64,000 nt of DNA, from positions 1 through 64,000 of the forward strand of contig DATDFB010000228.1 of the NCBI GenBank assembly GCA_036522835.1, written 5' to 3'. Source of the stretch: DATDFB01 sp036522835 (lineage in GTDB: Bacteria > Acidobacteriota > Thermoanaerobaculia > Gp7-AA8). Below the pieces are notes generated by a model. That model did no database searches and had not been told where the DNA came from. It saw nothing but the letters and a program-made list of their open reading frames with translations. The position numbers were made by a program, and so were the translations under genes. The first letter of the stretch is position 1, and each line of letters begins with the position of its first letter. This document shows, in pieces, positions 23,894 through 31,746 of the stretch.

Positions 23894-24496
23894 TTACTTG
23901 CCGTAGAGGTCCTTGCGGCCGTTGATGTCGTCTGCTTCGAGCGAGCGCGGGCTGAAGTCGCACGCGGCCACGGAGGGGTACATCGTGGCGCCGCCGACGC
24001 TGGAGTGTCCGAGGCCGATGATGTGTCCGGTCTCGTGCGTCATGATGCCGTCGATGTCGTACTCGCCGCTGCAGCCGTTCGACTCGCGCGACGACGTGTA
24101 GTCGAACTTCTGGTTCGTGTAGACGTCGGCGTCATCGATGGTATAGCTGCTGCCTTCCTGGTGGTAATAGCCCGTGAGCGTGGCGGCCAGGCAGGTGCCG
24201 GTGCAGATGTTGCCGTTGGTGTGCAGCATGATGATCGGCGGCGGCGTGCCGCGGACGGCGGACGACGAGGTGGAGCTGGAGCTGATGATGTTCCACGCTT
24301 TGATGGCGTTGACGACGGCCGTCACGCCGCCGTCGCTGTCGGTGATCGTGGAATTGCCGGTGTTGTTCACGCGGACGGTGACGGGCGTCGTTTTCCAGCG
24401 GCGCCGCGGCGAGAGGAGCGTGTAGGCCAGCGCGGGCGACGCGGAGGCGCAGACGATGAGCGCGACGAAGCCGAGAGCGAATGTCTGTTTCTTCAT
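23894..24496 (-). CDS. secreted matrixin-like zinc metalloprotease
   Basis: 200 residues. A signal peptide ends at PALAYT. The zinc site HETGHIIGLGH is complete (three His and the catalytic Glu), followed by the Met-turn region SSVGGATMYP, as in M10/matrixin peptidases. There is no long propeptide; the pre-catalytic region includes a Ser-rich loop. ATG 24496 lies 6-7 nt after GGAGGA; the in-frame ATG at 24502 is too close to that Shine-Dalgarno sequence. Follows a secreted partner gene by 18 nt, in the same orientation. Confidence 0.88.
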   Translation of the reverse strand: MKKQTFALGFVALIVCASASPALAYTLLSPRRRWKTTPVTVRVNNTGNSTITDSDGGVTAVVNAIKAWNIISSSSTSSSAVRGTPPPIIMLHTNGNICTGTCLAATLTGYYHQEGSSYTIDDADVYTNQKFDYTSSRESNGCSGEYDIDGIMTHETGHIIGLGHSSVGGATMYPSVAACDFSPRSLEADDINGRKDLYGK

Positions 24497-24514
24497 GGTC
24501 ATCCTCCTCCTTCA

Positions 24515-25096
24515 TTAGTTGCGGCGGTCGATGGGTCCGATGGTGCGGCCTTCGCGCGCGGCGACGGCCATCTCTTCGAACTCTTTCATTTCCATGAGCG
24601 GCCGCGGCTGCATGCGCGGATGACCGCCTTCCAGGCGCTCGTCGCCCTGCTTGACCGGGTCTTCGCTCAGCGTCTCGATGCCGCGCGGTCCCGGCTCCTT
24701 GTGCACGAGGTACTTGCCCTGGTTGTAGGCGTGGATGCGCCAGTCGTCGCTGCCGTCCCACTTCGTCAGCATGAGCACGACCTGCTCGCCCTCGCGGAGC
24801 TCGGGGAAGCCGATGGCCTGCTGGGTGTATTCGCCGACGGTACCGCCGGCTTCGCGGACCATGAGGACGTCCGGACCGGTGGTCTCGCCCATGTAGCGCT
24901 GCACGCGGACGGTGGCGTAGCTGAAGATGGTGTCGTGCGCGTCATTCCACGCGCTGTAGACACCGACGACCTGGCCGCGGACGATGAGGGTGGCCTCACG
25001 GGCGACCTGGTCGAACGGCAACTGGATGAACTGCGACGCGGAGAGCGGAACCGAGGCGGCCAGAAGCACGAGAACGGGCATGAGTCTACGTAGCAT
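24515..25096 (-). CDS. secreted protein of unknown function, partner of the matrixin
   Basis: 193 residues. Signal peptide MLRRLMPVLVLLAASVPLSA. The mature part begins FIQLPFDQVAREATLIVRGQVVGV and continues with short strands (TVRVQRYMGET, EGEQVVLMLTKWDG), suggesting a compact beta domain, then a charged tail. Strong Shine-Dalgarno sequence AGGAGG 6 nt before the ATG. Its tight linkage to the matrixin suggests a joint role, for example substrate, chaperone or inhibitor, but this is only inferred from position. Confidence 0.78.
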   Translation of the reverse strand: MLRRLMPVLVLLAASVPLSASQFIQLPFDQVAREATLIVRGQVVGVYSAWNDAHDTIFSYATVRVQRYMGETTGPDVLMVREAGGTVGEYTQQAIGFPELREGEQVVLMLTKWDGSDDWRIHAYNQGKYLVHKEPGPRGIETLSEDPVKQGDERLEGGHPRMQPRPLMEMKEFEEMAVAAREGRTIGPIDRRN

Positions 25097-25269
25097 TCAA
25101 TTCCTCCTCTTGAAGATTTCGTCCGCGCATATGTCCGAAATCCGGACCAGGTCCCTCGTTTTCGTAAGATGCTGATCTCGCAGAGCTTCGGCATTATGGC
25201 CGCGCGCGAAGATGGATCATCTTTTGCGCCGAGGCGCCAAGTTTGACCCGACTGCGGATCAGAAACCGC

Positions 25270-27540
25270 TCACGCCTGTGCGGCCGACTCCCCCGTCAGC
25301 TCCGACGCCAGCGCCACCTGGTTCTTCCCGTTCTTCTTCGCGAAGTAGAGCGCGGCGTCGGCGCGGGAGATGAGATCGGTGCTCGTCGCGCCGTCGTGTG
25401 GATAGACCGCGACGCCGACACTGATCGTCACGCGCAGCATCCGATCGATCTGCACGATGGGGAACTCGCGGCGCTCGATCAGCTCGCGCATGCGGTTGGC
25501 GGCGTCCTTGGCGGAGCCTTGCGGCGTGTCGGGGAAGATGATGGCGAACTCCTCGCCGCCGTAGCGCGCCACGACGTCGCTTTCGCGCGCGTTCGTCATC
25601 AGCTCCTCGACCAGACCTTTCAGAATCTCGTCGCCGACGGGGTGCCCGAAGGTGTCGTTCACGCGCTTGAAGTTGTCGATGTCGAGGATGGCCAGCGCGA
25701 AGTCGTGGCCGCTGCGCGCGTGGCGGTTCACTTCCTTCGACAGCGCTTCCTGGAAGAAGCGGTGGTTGTACGCGGGCGTCAGGCCGTCGATGAACGTCAG
25801 GCGGCGGATCTCCTCGTACTGCTGCGCCGACTGCATGGCCGTCACCGCCTGCGCGGCGAAGATCTCGAGGGTTTGCACTTTCTCGATCGTCGGCACGCGC
25901 CGGTCGTGCGGGTCGCGCACGGAGAGGTAGCCGACCATCTGGTCGCCGCTCATGAGCGGCACGAGCAAAAGGTCGTTCTCGTGCCATTCGTCCGGCCGGT
26001 GCGACACGTCCTCGGGGCGCACGAACACGCCGTGCTCGCTCTGCCGCAGCGCCGTGTGCGAGACGAAGAACGAGTTCGAGACGCGGAACTCCTGGTTGAA
26101 GAACGGCGTGATCTCCGACGACGACACGCGCTTCTTCCGCATCTCGTGCCACACCTCGTCCAGGCCGGCGTGGGCGCGGCGCTCGAACGCGTCGTGCTTG
26201 GCGTCGTAGATGGCGAAGACCACGCCGTCGAAGCCGAGGGCGTGGCGGACGGCCTGGGCGATGCGGGTGAGCATGGCGTCGAGGTCGAACGAGCCGATCA
26301 GACTGTTCGCCGTCTCCAGGATCGTCGCCGTCGTCGCCGCCTGCGCCTCGAGGAGCGATGTCTTCTCCCCCATCTCGCGCCGCAGCAGTTGGTCCTGCAG
26401 GGAGAGCGCGGTCTGATTGACGAGCAGCGTGAGGAAGTCGAGGCTGCCGCTGCGCAGGATCGACGCATCCTCCGTTTCGTACATCAGCACGCCGTAGATG
26501 ACCTCCGCGGTCTGGATGCCGATCAGCACCTGAATGGCGCGGCCGTCCGACAACGGGAACTTGCGCATCTCGTTCTGGAACACGAACGCGCGGCTCGGCG
26601 CCGACTGCGCGAGGCCGCGCTCGTCGACCCAGCGGAGGATGTCCTGATCGGTCGGAAGGCAGTCGCCGTGGCGGTAGACCGTGCCGGGGACGTCGGGATT
26701 CGCCTCCCACGTCACGATCGCGCAGGCCTTCAGCTTGGCTAGTTGCCCGAGGAGCGCGACCATGCGCCGCAGCGTCTCCTGGTCGCCGTCGGCGACGAGG
26801 ATCTTCGTCGCGCTCTCGGCGAGGATGGACAGCTCGCGGTTGCGGCGGAGGAGCTCCGCGTTGCGGCGCCCGGCGTCGACTTCGTTGCGCAGCGCGTAGG
26901 CGACGATGAGCACCGGCACGAAGGCGATGGCGAATCCGACCAGGCCGAAGACGCGATAGGCCATGACCTCGGCGACGACGATGGGCGTGACGACGAGGAG
27001 CACGCGCGCTTCACTCATGAGGATGCGCCGGACGTCGATGGCGTCGGCGCGGCCCTGGAGATAGAGCTTCGCGGCGGTGAACCCGAGGTGCGCGAGGAGA
27101 TAGCCGACGAGGAGGAGGACGTAGCCCGAGACCTTCGCCATCATCGGCGCGGCCGCAGCGACGGCCGAGGTGTAGAGCAGCGCCACGACGTAGTACGACA
27201 GCGCGAGCTCCGCGGCGCCGGAGAGCGAGCGGAGACGGAAGCGCCGCGCGGCGATGTCTTCGTAGAGGTTGTAGAGCACGGCGCCGACGAAGACCGCCAC
27301 GAGCGCGACGGCAGGGTCGTGCAGCAGCAGGATCGCCGCGAGCGCCACGGCGGCCTCGAAGCCGATCGACGTGTCGTCCGTCTGCACGCGCAGGAACGAG
27401 GCGATGGCCACGAGCGCGGCGAACGATGCCGCGGCCTCGGCGAACGCCGGCGTCCGCGTGAACGCGGTCGCCGCGACGACGGCGAGCGCGATGAGCGTCG
27501 TCGCGATCGCAAAGGCGCGGAAAAGCGATGGGCGGGGCAC
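25270..27540 (-). CDS. membrane diguanylate cyclase with GAF domains
   Basis: 756 residues. About eight membrane helices occupy residues 1-230 (ATTLIALAVVAATAF through VLIVAYALRN), followed by a GAF domain at about 240-390, a second GAF at about 415-570 and a GGDEF domain at about 580-745. The active site is GGEEF at 661-665, and an RxxD inhibitory site (RESD) lies five residues before ARYGG's Gly-Gly, so the enzyme should make c-di-GMP with product inhibition. GTG 27540 is chosen because the membrane domain starts there and a TATAAT lies 12 nt upstream; the longer frame to 28014 is antisense to gatB. Confidence 0.9.
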   Translation of the reverse strand: MPRPSLFRAFAIATTLIALAVVAATAFTRTPAFAEAAASFAALVAIASFLRVQTDDTSIGFEAAVALAAILLLHDPAVALVAVFVGAVLYNLYEDIAARRFRLRSLSGAAELALSYYVVALLYTSAVAAAAPMMAKVSGYVLLLVGYLLAHLGFTAAKLYLQGRADAIDVRRILMSEARVLLVVTPIVVAEVMAYRVFGLVGFAIAFVPVLIVAYALRNEVDAGRRNAELLRRNRELSILAESATKILVADGDQETLRRMVALLGQLAKLKACAIVTWEANPDVPGTVYRHGDCLPTDQDILRWVDERGLAQSAPSRAFVFQNEMRKFPLSDGRAIQVLIGIQTAEVIYGVLMYETEDASILRSGSLDFLTLLVNQTALSLQDQLLRREMGEKTSLLEAQAATTATILETANSLIGSFDLDAMLTRIAQAVRHALGFDGVVFAIYDAKHDAFERRAHAGLDEVWHEMRKKRVSSSEITPFFNQEFRVSNSFFVSHTALRQSEHGVFVRPEDVSHRPDEWHENDLLLVPLMSGDQMVGYLSVRDPHDRRVPTIEKVQTLEIFAAQAVTAMQSAQQYEEIRRLTFIDGLTPAYNHRFFQEALSKEVNRHARSGHDFALAILDIDNFKRVNDTFGHPVGDEILKGLVEELMTNARESDVVARYGGEEFAIIFPDTPQGSAKDAANRMRELIERREFPIVQIDRMLRVTISVGVAVYPHDGATSTDLISRADAALYFAKKNGKNQVALASELTGESAAQA

Positions 27541-27552
27541 GGGCGAACGGCG

Positions 27553-27558
27553 ATTATA
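27553..27558 (-). promoter_or_regulatory. consensus -10 box for the diguanylate cyclase
   Basis: TATAAT on the minus strand ends 12 nt before the GTG start at 27540, predicting a leader of about 5 nt. No -35 match is obvious. Confidence 0.5.
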
Positions 27559-27622
27559 GGACGGTAAACCTAATGAATCGTTGGAAATCGACCGATTGAG
27601 GCGATGTAAACGGTTACTACGG

Positions 27623-27628
27623 CATAAT
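27623..27628 (+). promoter_or_regulatory. -10 box for gatB, leaderless geometry
   Basis: CATAAT followed by CGGCCGGA and the gatB ATG (8-nt gap). The arrangement closely resembles TATAAT-CGCCCGA-ATG upstream of the HD-GYP gene. Confidence 0.5.
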
Positions 27629-27636
27629 CGGCCGGA

Positions 27637-29034
27637 ATGTCGCAGTGGGAAGTCGTCATCGGCCTGGAAGTGCACGCGCGGCTGCTCACCGCGACCAAGA
27701 TTTTCTGCGCCTGCGCCACGGCGTTCGGCGCGCCGCCGAACACGAACGTTTGCCCCGTCTGCCTCGGCTATCCAGGCGCGCTGCCGGTGCTGAACCGGCA
27801 GGCCGTGGAGCTCGCCGCGCGCGCGGCGCTGGCGACGGAGTGCGAGGTCCACGAGCAGTCGGTCTTCGCGCGCAAGAACTACTTCTACCCCGACCTGCCG
27901 AAGGGCTACCAGATCTCGCAGTTCGACAAGCCGCTGGCCACCGGCGGCCGCATCGGCGACGTGCGCATCCGGCGCATCCACATGGAAGAGGATGCGGGCA
28001 AGTCGATTCACCACGGCGACGTCTCGTGGGTCGATCTCAACCGCGCCGGCGTGCCGCTCGTGGAGATCGTGTCGGAGCCCGACGTCCGCTCAGCCGAGCA
28101 CGCCACGCAGTACCTCACGCGTCTGCGGCAGATCCTGATGTACACCGGCGTCTGCGACGGGAACATGGAGGAAGGCTCGCTGCGCTGCGACGCCAACGTC
28201 TCCGTACGCCGCGCCGGCGAGGAGCTCGGGACGCGGACGGAGATCAAGAATCTCAATTCGTTCCGCTTCCTGCGCGCGGCGGTGGAGTTCGAAGTGGCGC
28301 GGCAGATCGGCGTGCTCGAAGGGGGCGGCACGATCGATCAGGAGACGCGCCTGTTCGATCCGGCGAGCGGCGAGACGCGCGTGATGCGCTCGAAGGAAGA
28401 GGCGCACGATTACCGCTACTTCCCCGATCCCGACCTGCTGACGCTCGCGGTGGAGCGCGCGATGATCGACGATGTCGCGCGCGCGATCCCCGAGCTGCCA
28501 CACCAGCGCGCGGCGCGGTATCGGCGCGAGTTCGAGCTGAGCGAGAAAGACGCCGAGGCGCTCGTGGCCGAGCGCGAGCTCGCGGAGTACTTCGAGGCGA
28601 CGGTCCTGGCCGCCGGCAACGCGCGCGCGGCGGCGAATTGGGTGCGCAACGAGGTGCTGCGCGTGCTCAACGAGCAGCGCCTGGAACTGCGCGATTACCG
28701 CGTCACGCCCGCGATGCTCGGGCGTTTGATCAAGCTGATCGACAGCGGCGCGATCGGCGGCAAGGCGGCGAAGGAGATCTTCGACGACATGTCCGCCACC
28801 GGCGACGCGCCCGAGGCCATCGTGGAGCGCAAAGGCCTCGGGCAGATCAGCGATCCCGGCGCGATCCGCGAGGCCGCGCTGCGCGTCATCGAGCGCAACG
28901 CCGCGCAGGTCGAGCAGTACCGCGGCGGGAAGGCGCAGGTCTTCGGGTTCCTCGTCGGACAGTTGATGAAGGAGACGCGCGGCAAGGCGAAGGCGGATCT
29001 GGCGAACGAGATTTTGCGCGAGCTACTCGGGTGA
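27637..29034 (+). CDS. gatB: aspartyl/glutamyl-tRNA amidotransferase subunit B
   Basis: 465 residues, slightly short of the usual 475-490. The GatB kinase-like core is evident: VIGLEVHARLLT, NTNVCPVCLGYPGALPVLN with zinc-ligand cysteines, FYPDLPKGYQISQ, EEDAGKS and DLNRAGVPLVEIVSEPD. The C-terminal YqeY-like tail domain ends in ILRELL. With GatA and GatC it converts Glu-tRNA-Gln or Asp-tRNA-Asn to the amidated forms. gatA and gatC are not adjacent here, so the operon is split. It appears leaderless. A foldback element follows the stop by 3 nt. Confidence 0.96.
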   Translation: MSQWEVVIGLEVHARLLTATKIFCACATAFGAPPNTNVCPVCLGYPGALPVLNRQAVELAARAALATECEVHEQSVFARKNYFYPDLPKGYQISQFDKPLATGGRIGDVRIRRIHMEEDAGKSIHHGDVSWVDLNRAGVPLVEIVSEPDVRSAEHATQYLTRLRQILMYTGVCDGNMEEGSLRCDANVSVRRAGEELGTRTEIKNLNSFRFLRAAVEFEVARQIGVLEGGGTIDQETRLFDPASGETRVMRSKEEAHDYRYFPDPDLLTLAVERAMIDDVARAIPELPHQRAARYRREFELSEKDAEALVAERELAEYFEATVLAAGNARAAANWVRNEVLRVLNEQRLELRDYRVTPAMLGRLIKLIDSGAIGGKAAKEIFDDMSATGDAPEAIVERKGLGQISDPGAIREAALRVIERNAAQVEQYRGGKAQVFGFLVGQLMKETRGKAKADLANEILRELLG

Positions 29035-29037
29035 GTT

Positions 29038-29094
29038 GGGCGCACGCCGTGCGCCCCTACCGGCCGGATTGGTAGGGGCGCACGGCGTGCGCCC
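29038..29094. repeat. GGGCGCACGCCG foldback element
   Basis: 24-bp arms starting GGGCGCACGCCGTGCGCCCC (29038-29061) and their exact complement (29071-29094) flank a 9-bp spacer. Same family as the palindrome inside hemW. It separates the convergent gatB and cyclophilin genes and encodes the last residues of the cyclophilin. Confidence 0.93.
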
Positions 29095-29695
29095 TCAGGA
29101 TCTTGTCCAACTTCGGATACTGCGCGTCGAGATAGGCGTTGCCGCCGCGCAGCAGCGGCTCCTGCTTTCCGCCGCGCATGCCGCCGCCCGATTCCTCGCC
29201 GTAGCCGCCGTAGAGGCGGTCGACGACGTCCATCCCCGATACGACGCGGCCGAACGGCGCGAAGCCGTCGGCGTCGAGGCGGGTGTTGTCGGCAAGGTTG
29301 ATGTAGACCTGCGTGAGGCGCGTGTTCGGCCCGGTCATCGCGAACGCAATCGTCCCGCGCACGTTCGACTGCTTCACCGGATCGTCCGGAATCGGCCTCC
29401 ACCGCGCGTTCCCCGCCGGGTCGCCGGCAATGCCGAACTGCGCGATGAAGCCGCGGCGCACGCGGAAGACGCGCGAGTCGTCGAAGAAGCCGGCCTGCAC
29501 GAGCTCGTAGAAGCGCTCGGCGCCGTGCGGCGCCCAGGCACGGTGCACTTCCACGACGAACGAGCCCTGCGTCGTGTCGATCCGTACGGAGATCCGTGGA
29601 GGACAGGCACTCTTGCCTGTCCTTGGCGGCGGGGGGACAGGCAAGAGTGCCTGTCCTCCACCGAAGATCGCCAACACAAGCGCCGCGGCGATCAT
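29057..29695 (-). CDS. secreted cyclophilin-type peptidyl-prolyl isomerase
   Basis: 212 residues. Signal-like segment MIAAALVLAIFGGGQA, then the cyclophilin domain: TTQGSFVVEVHRAWAPHGAERFYELV, FFDDSRVFRVRRGFIAQFG, GTIAFAMTG and PFGRVVSGMDVVD. It should assist folding of exported proteins. Two stretches derive from repeats: residues after the signal peptide (LLPVPPPPRTGKSACPPR) from the 29597 element, and the C-terminal HAVRPYQSGR from the 29038 element. Start ATG 29695 overlaps the upstream DUF4412 stop as ATGA. Confidence 0.88.
   Translation of the reverse strand: MIAAALVLAIFGGGQALLPVPPPPRTGKSACPPRISVRIDTTQGSFVVEVHRAWAPHGAERFYELVQAGFFDDSRVFRVRRGFIAQFGIAGDPAGNARWRPIPDDPVKQSNVRGTIAFAMTGPNTRLTQVYINLADNTRLDADGFAPFGRVVSGMDVVDRLYGGYGEESGGGMRGGKQEPLLRGGNAYLDAQYPKLDKILRAHAVRPYQSGR
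29597..29660. repeat. GGACAGGCACTC foldback element inside the cyclophilin gene
   Basis: 26-bp arms TGGAGGACAGGCACTCTTGC and on (29597-29622) and complement (29635-29660), spacer about 12 bp. It is read in frame just after the signal peptide of the cyclophilin. Confidence 0.92.
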
Positions 29696-30354
29696 TGCTT
29701 CTTGTACTCCGCCGGAATCGCGAACGTCGCCTTGGTCGTGCTCACCTTCTTGATGTCGTGCACCTCGATCGTCGACGTCGTGCTCGACTCTTTCCCGTTC
29801 GCGCTCTTCGTCCGGAGCGTCGTCACCTCCTTCAACGGAAAGCCTTTCACCGTCGACGAGGCCATCGACTCCAGGATCTTGTCGATGTCCGGAATCCCGG
29901 TGCGCACCGACTGGCCGGCGAAGATCGAGGCCGCCGCCTCGGAGAGCTGCTCGGTACGCCACGACTCGCTCAGCATCGTCAGGTGCACCGTGAACGTATC
30001 CATCGTCACGTCGAAGCTCGTCTCCACCGCCCATTTCCGCGTGGCGTAACCTTCGATCACGCCGCCGTCGCCGAGGTCGCGCGTCGTCGTCTTCGTGTTG
30101 GCGACCTTGACGTCCATGCCCACCAGGTCGGCCGCCGACATCGTCATGTACGTCTTCTTCGCCGGCTGGAGAATCGTCAGCGTCTTCCCTCCGTCGGTGG
30201 TGAGCATCACCGCGCCGTTGTCCATCTCCAGGCGGACATTCGCGCCGTCCGCGACGACGCGGCCGCTCGTGCCGGCGGAGCTTTTCAAGCTGTAGGACAT
30301 GCCGGCGGCGGCGTTGACGGCCACGAACAGCAGCAGCGCGAAGACTTTTTTCAT
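29692..30354 (-). CDS. secreted DUF4412-like protein
   Basis: 220 residues. Signal peptide MKKVFALLLFVAVNAAAG, then a LolA/DUF4412-like pattern: 'GRVVADGANVRLEMDNG', 'MLTTDGGKTLTIL', 'KKTYMTMS', and a C-terminal strand pair with 'FAIPAEYKKQ'. The fold is likely an extended beta sheet that binds lipid or protein; function unproven. ATG 30354 follows a weak CATGAT box by 6 nt. Coupled by ATGA to the cyclophilin gene and divergent from fadL. Confidence 0.7.
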   Translation of the reverse strand: MKKVFALLLFVAVNAAAGMSYSLKSSAGTSGRVVADGANVRLEMDNGAVMLTTDGGKTLTILQPAKKTYMTMSAADLVGMDVKVANTKTTTRDLGDGGVIEGYATRKWAVETSFDVTMDTFTVHLTMLSESWRTEQLSEAAASIFAGQSVRTGIPDIDKILESMASSTVKGFPLKEVTTLRTKSANGKESSTTSTIEVHDIKKVSTTKATFAIPAEYKKQ

Positions 30355-30432
30355 GCGCACATCATGTATGATTTGCCGCGTCCCCGGTGCCACTCGATCC
30401 CTTCGCAATTCGAATGACTTAGGAGGTCTACC

Positions 30433-31719
30433 TTGCGATCCCTTGGCAGAATGTGGCTAGTGACCACGGCCGTCCTGCTGCTCATCAGCGGCGCGGCATA
30501 CGGCTCCGGCTTTTCTCTCTTTGAACAGGGCGCGAAAGCGACGGCGATGGGCGGTGCCTTCGCCGCAACGGCCGACGACCCGTCGGCGATCTTCTACAAC
30601 GTCGCCGGCATCGCCCAGCAGCGCAAGATGGCCTTCATGGTCGGCGGCACGGCCATCAACTTCTCCAACGAGTTCCGCGGCGATCCGAACGATCCACTGA
30701 CCTCCGGCGCCACCGCCAAGTACCGCGCGCACACGTTCGTTCCGCCGAACGCGTACTTCATCGCGCCGATCGGCAGCAATCTCACCTTCGGAGTGGGCGT
30801 GATGACGCCGTACGGCCTGCGCACGAACTGGCAGGAGCCGTGGGTCGGCCGCTTCATCTCGCGCGACGCTAACGTGAAGGTGCTCTCGGTCGAGCCGGCC
30901 GTGGCTTGGCAGACCTCCGACGGCCGCTTCGCCGTCGGCGTCGGCGCCGAGTACCGCCGCTCGCACATCGTCCTCAACCGTAACAACGCCGCGTTCAACC
31001 CCTTCAACGGGCAGATCTCCGATACGGCCAACGCCTTCCTCAACAGCGACTGGGACAGCACCTGGCTGTGGAACGCCGGCATCCTCTTCAAGCCGAGCGA
31101 CGCCTTCCGCGTCGGTGTCTCGTATCGTCCGGCGTCGCACATCGACTACACCGGCGACGCGCACTTCACGCAGATCCCGACGAACACGCCGCTCGACGTC
31201 CTGGTGGCCGCGCAGTTGCCGCCCGACCAGAGCATTTCGACGACGATCAACTTCCCGGCTGTCCTCTCCGCCGGCATCGCCACCTCGGCGATCGGCCACG
31301 GCTGGGACCTCGAGGCCGACATCACCCACACGACCTGGAGCGAATTCGAGTCGCTCGCCGTCACGTTCGGCACGACATCCGCGCTGAACTTCACCCGCCC
31401 GCAGAACTGGCACGACACGTACTCGTACCGCCTCGGCGCGAACAAGAAGGCCAGCGAGAACTGGGACGTTCGCCTCGGCGCGGTGTATGACGAGAACCCG
31501 CAGCCGGTCGAGGGTGTCGGGCCGCTGCTCCCCGACTCCGACCGCATCGGCGTCAGCTTCGGCGTTGGTTACCATCGCGGGCCGTGGTTCATCGACCTCA
31601 CCGAGTTCGTGCTCCATTTCAAGACCCGCGGCACGAACGGGCAGAGCAGCGACAACTTCAACGGGACGTACAGAACGGACGCGAACCTGATCAGCGTGAA
31701 TCTGGGCTATCGGTTTTAG
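30433..31719 (+). CDS. fadL: FadL/TodX family outer-membrane transporter
   Basis: 428 residues. After a signal peptide ending AAYGSGF, the family hatch region is clear: FSLFEQGAKATAMGGAFAATADDPSAIFYNVAGIA, in which the conserved Asn-Pro-Ala site reads YNVAG. A 14-strand-type barrel follows, ending NLGYRF with terminal Phe. FadL proteins pass long-chain fatty acids or hydrophobic compounds across the outer membrane. Start is TTG at 30433, fixed by a full AGGAGG six nt upstream. The downstream secreted lipase (27 nt away) suggests a lipid-scavenging operon. Confidence 0.9.
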   Translation: MRSLGRMWLVTTAVLLLISGAAYGSGFSLFEQGAKATAMGGAFAATADDPSAIFYNVAGIAQQRKMAFMVGGTAINFSNEFRGDPNDPLTSGATAKYRAHTFVPPNAYFIAPIGSNLTFGVGVMTPYGLRTNWQEPWVGRFISRDANVKVLSVEPAVAWQTSDGRFAVGVGAEYRRSHIVLNRNNAAFNPFNGQISDTANAFLNSDWDSTWLWNAGILFKPSDAFRVGVSYRPASHIDYTGDAHFTQIPTNTPLDVLVAAQLPPDQSISTTINFPAVLSAGIATSAIGHGWDLEADITHTTWSEFESLAVTFGTTSALNFTRPQNWHDTYSYRLGANKKASENWDVRLGAVYDENPQPVEGVGPLLPDSDRIGVSFGVGYHRGPWFIDLTEFVLHFKTRGTNGQSSDNFNGTYRTDANLISVNLGYRF

Positions 31720-31746
31720 CGCCGGAGTGACCACAAAGGAGAACCA

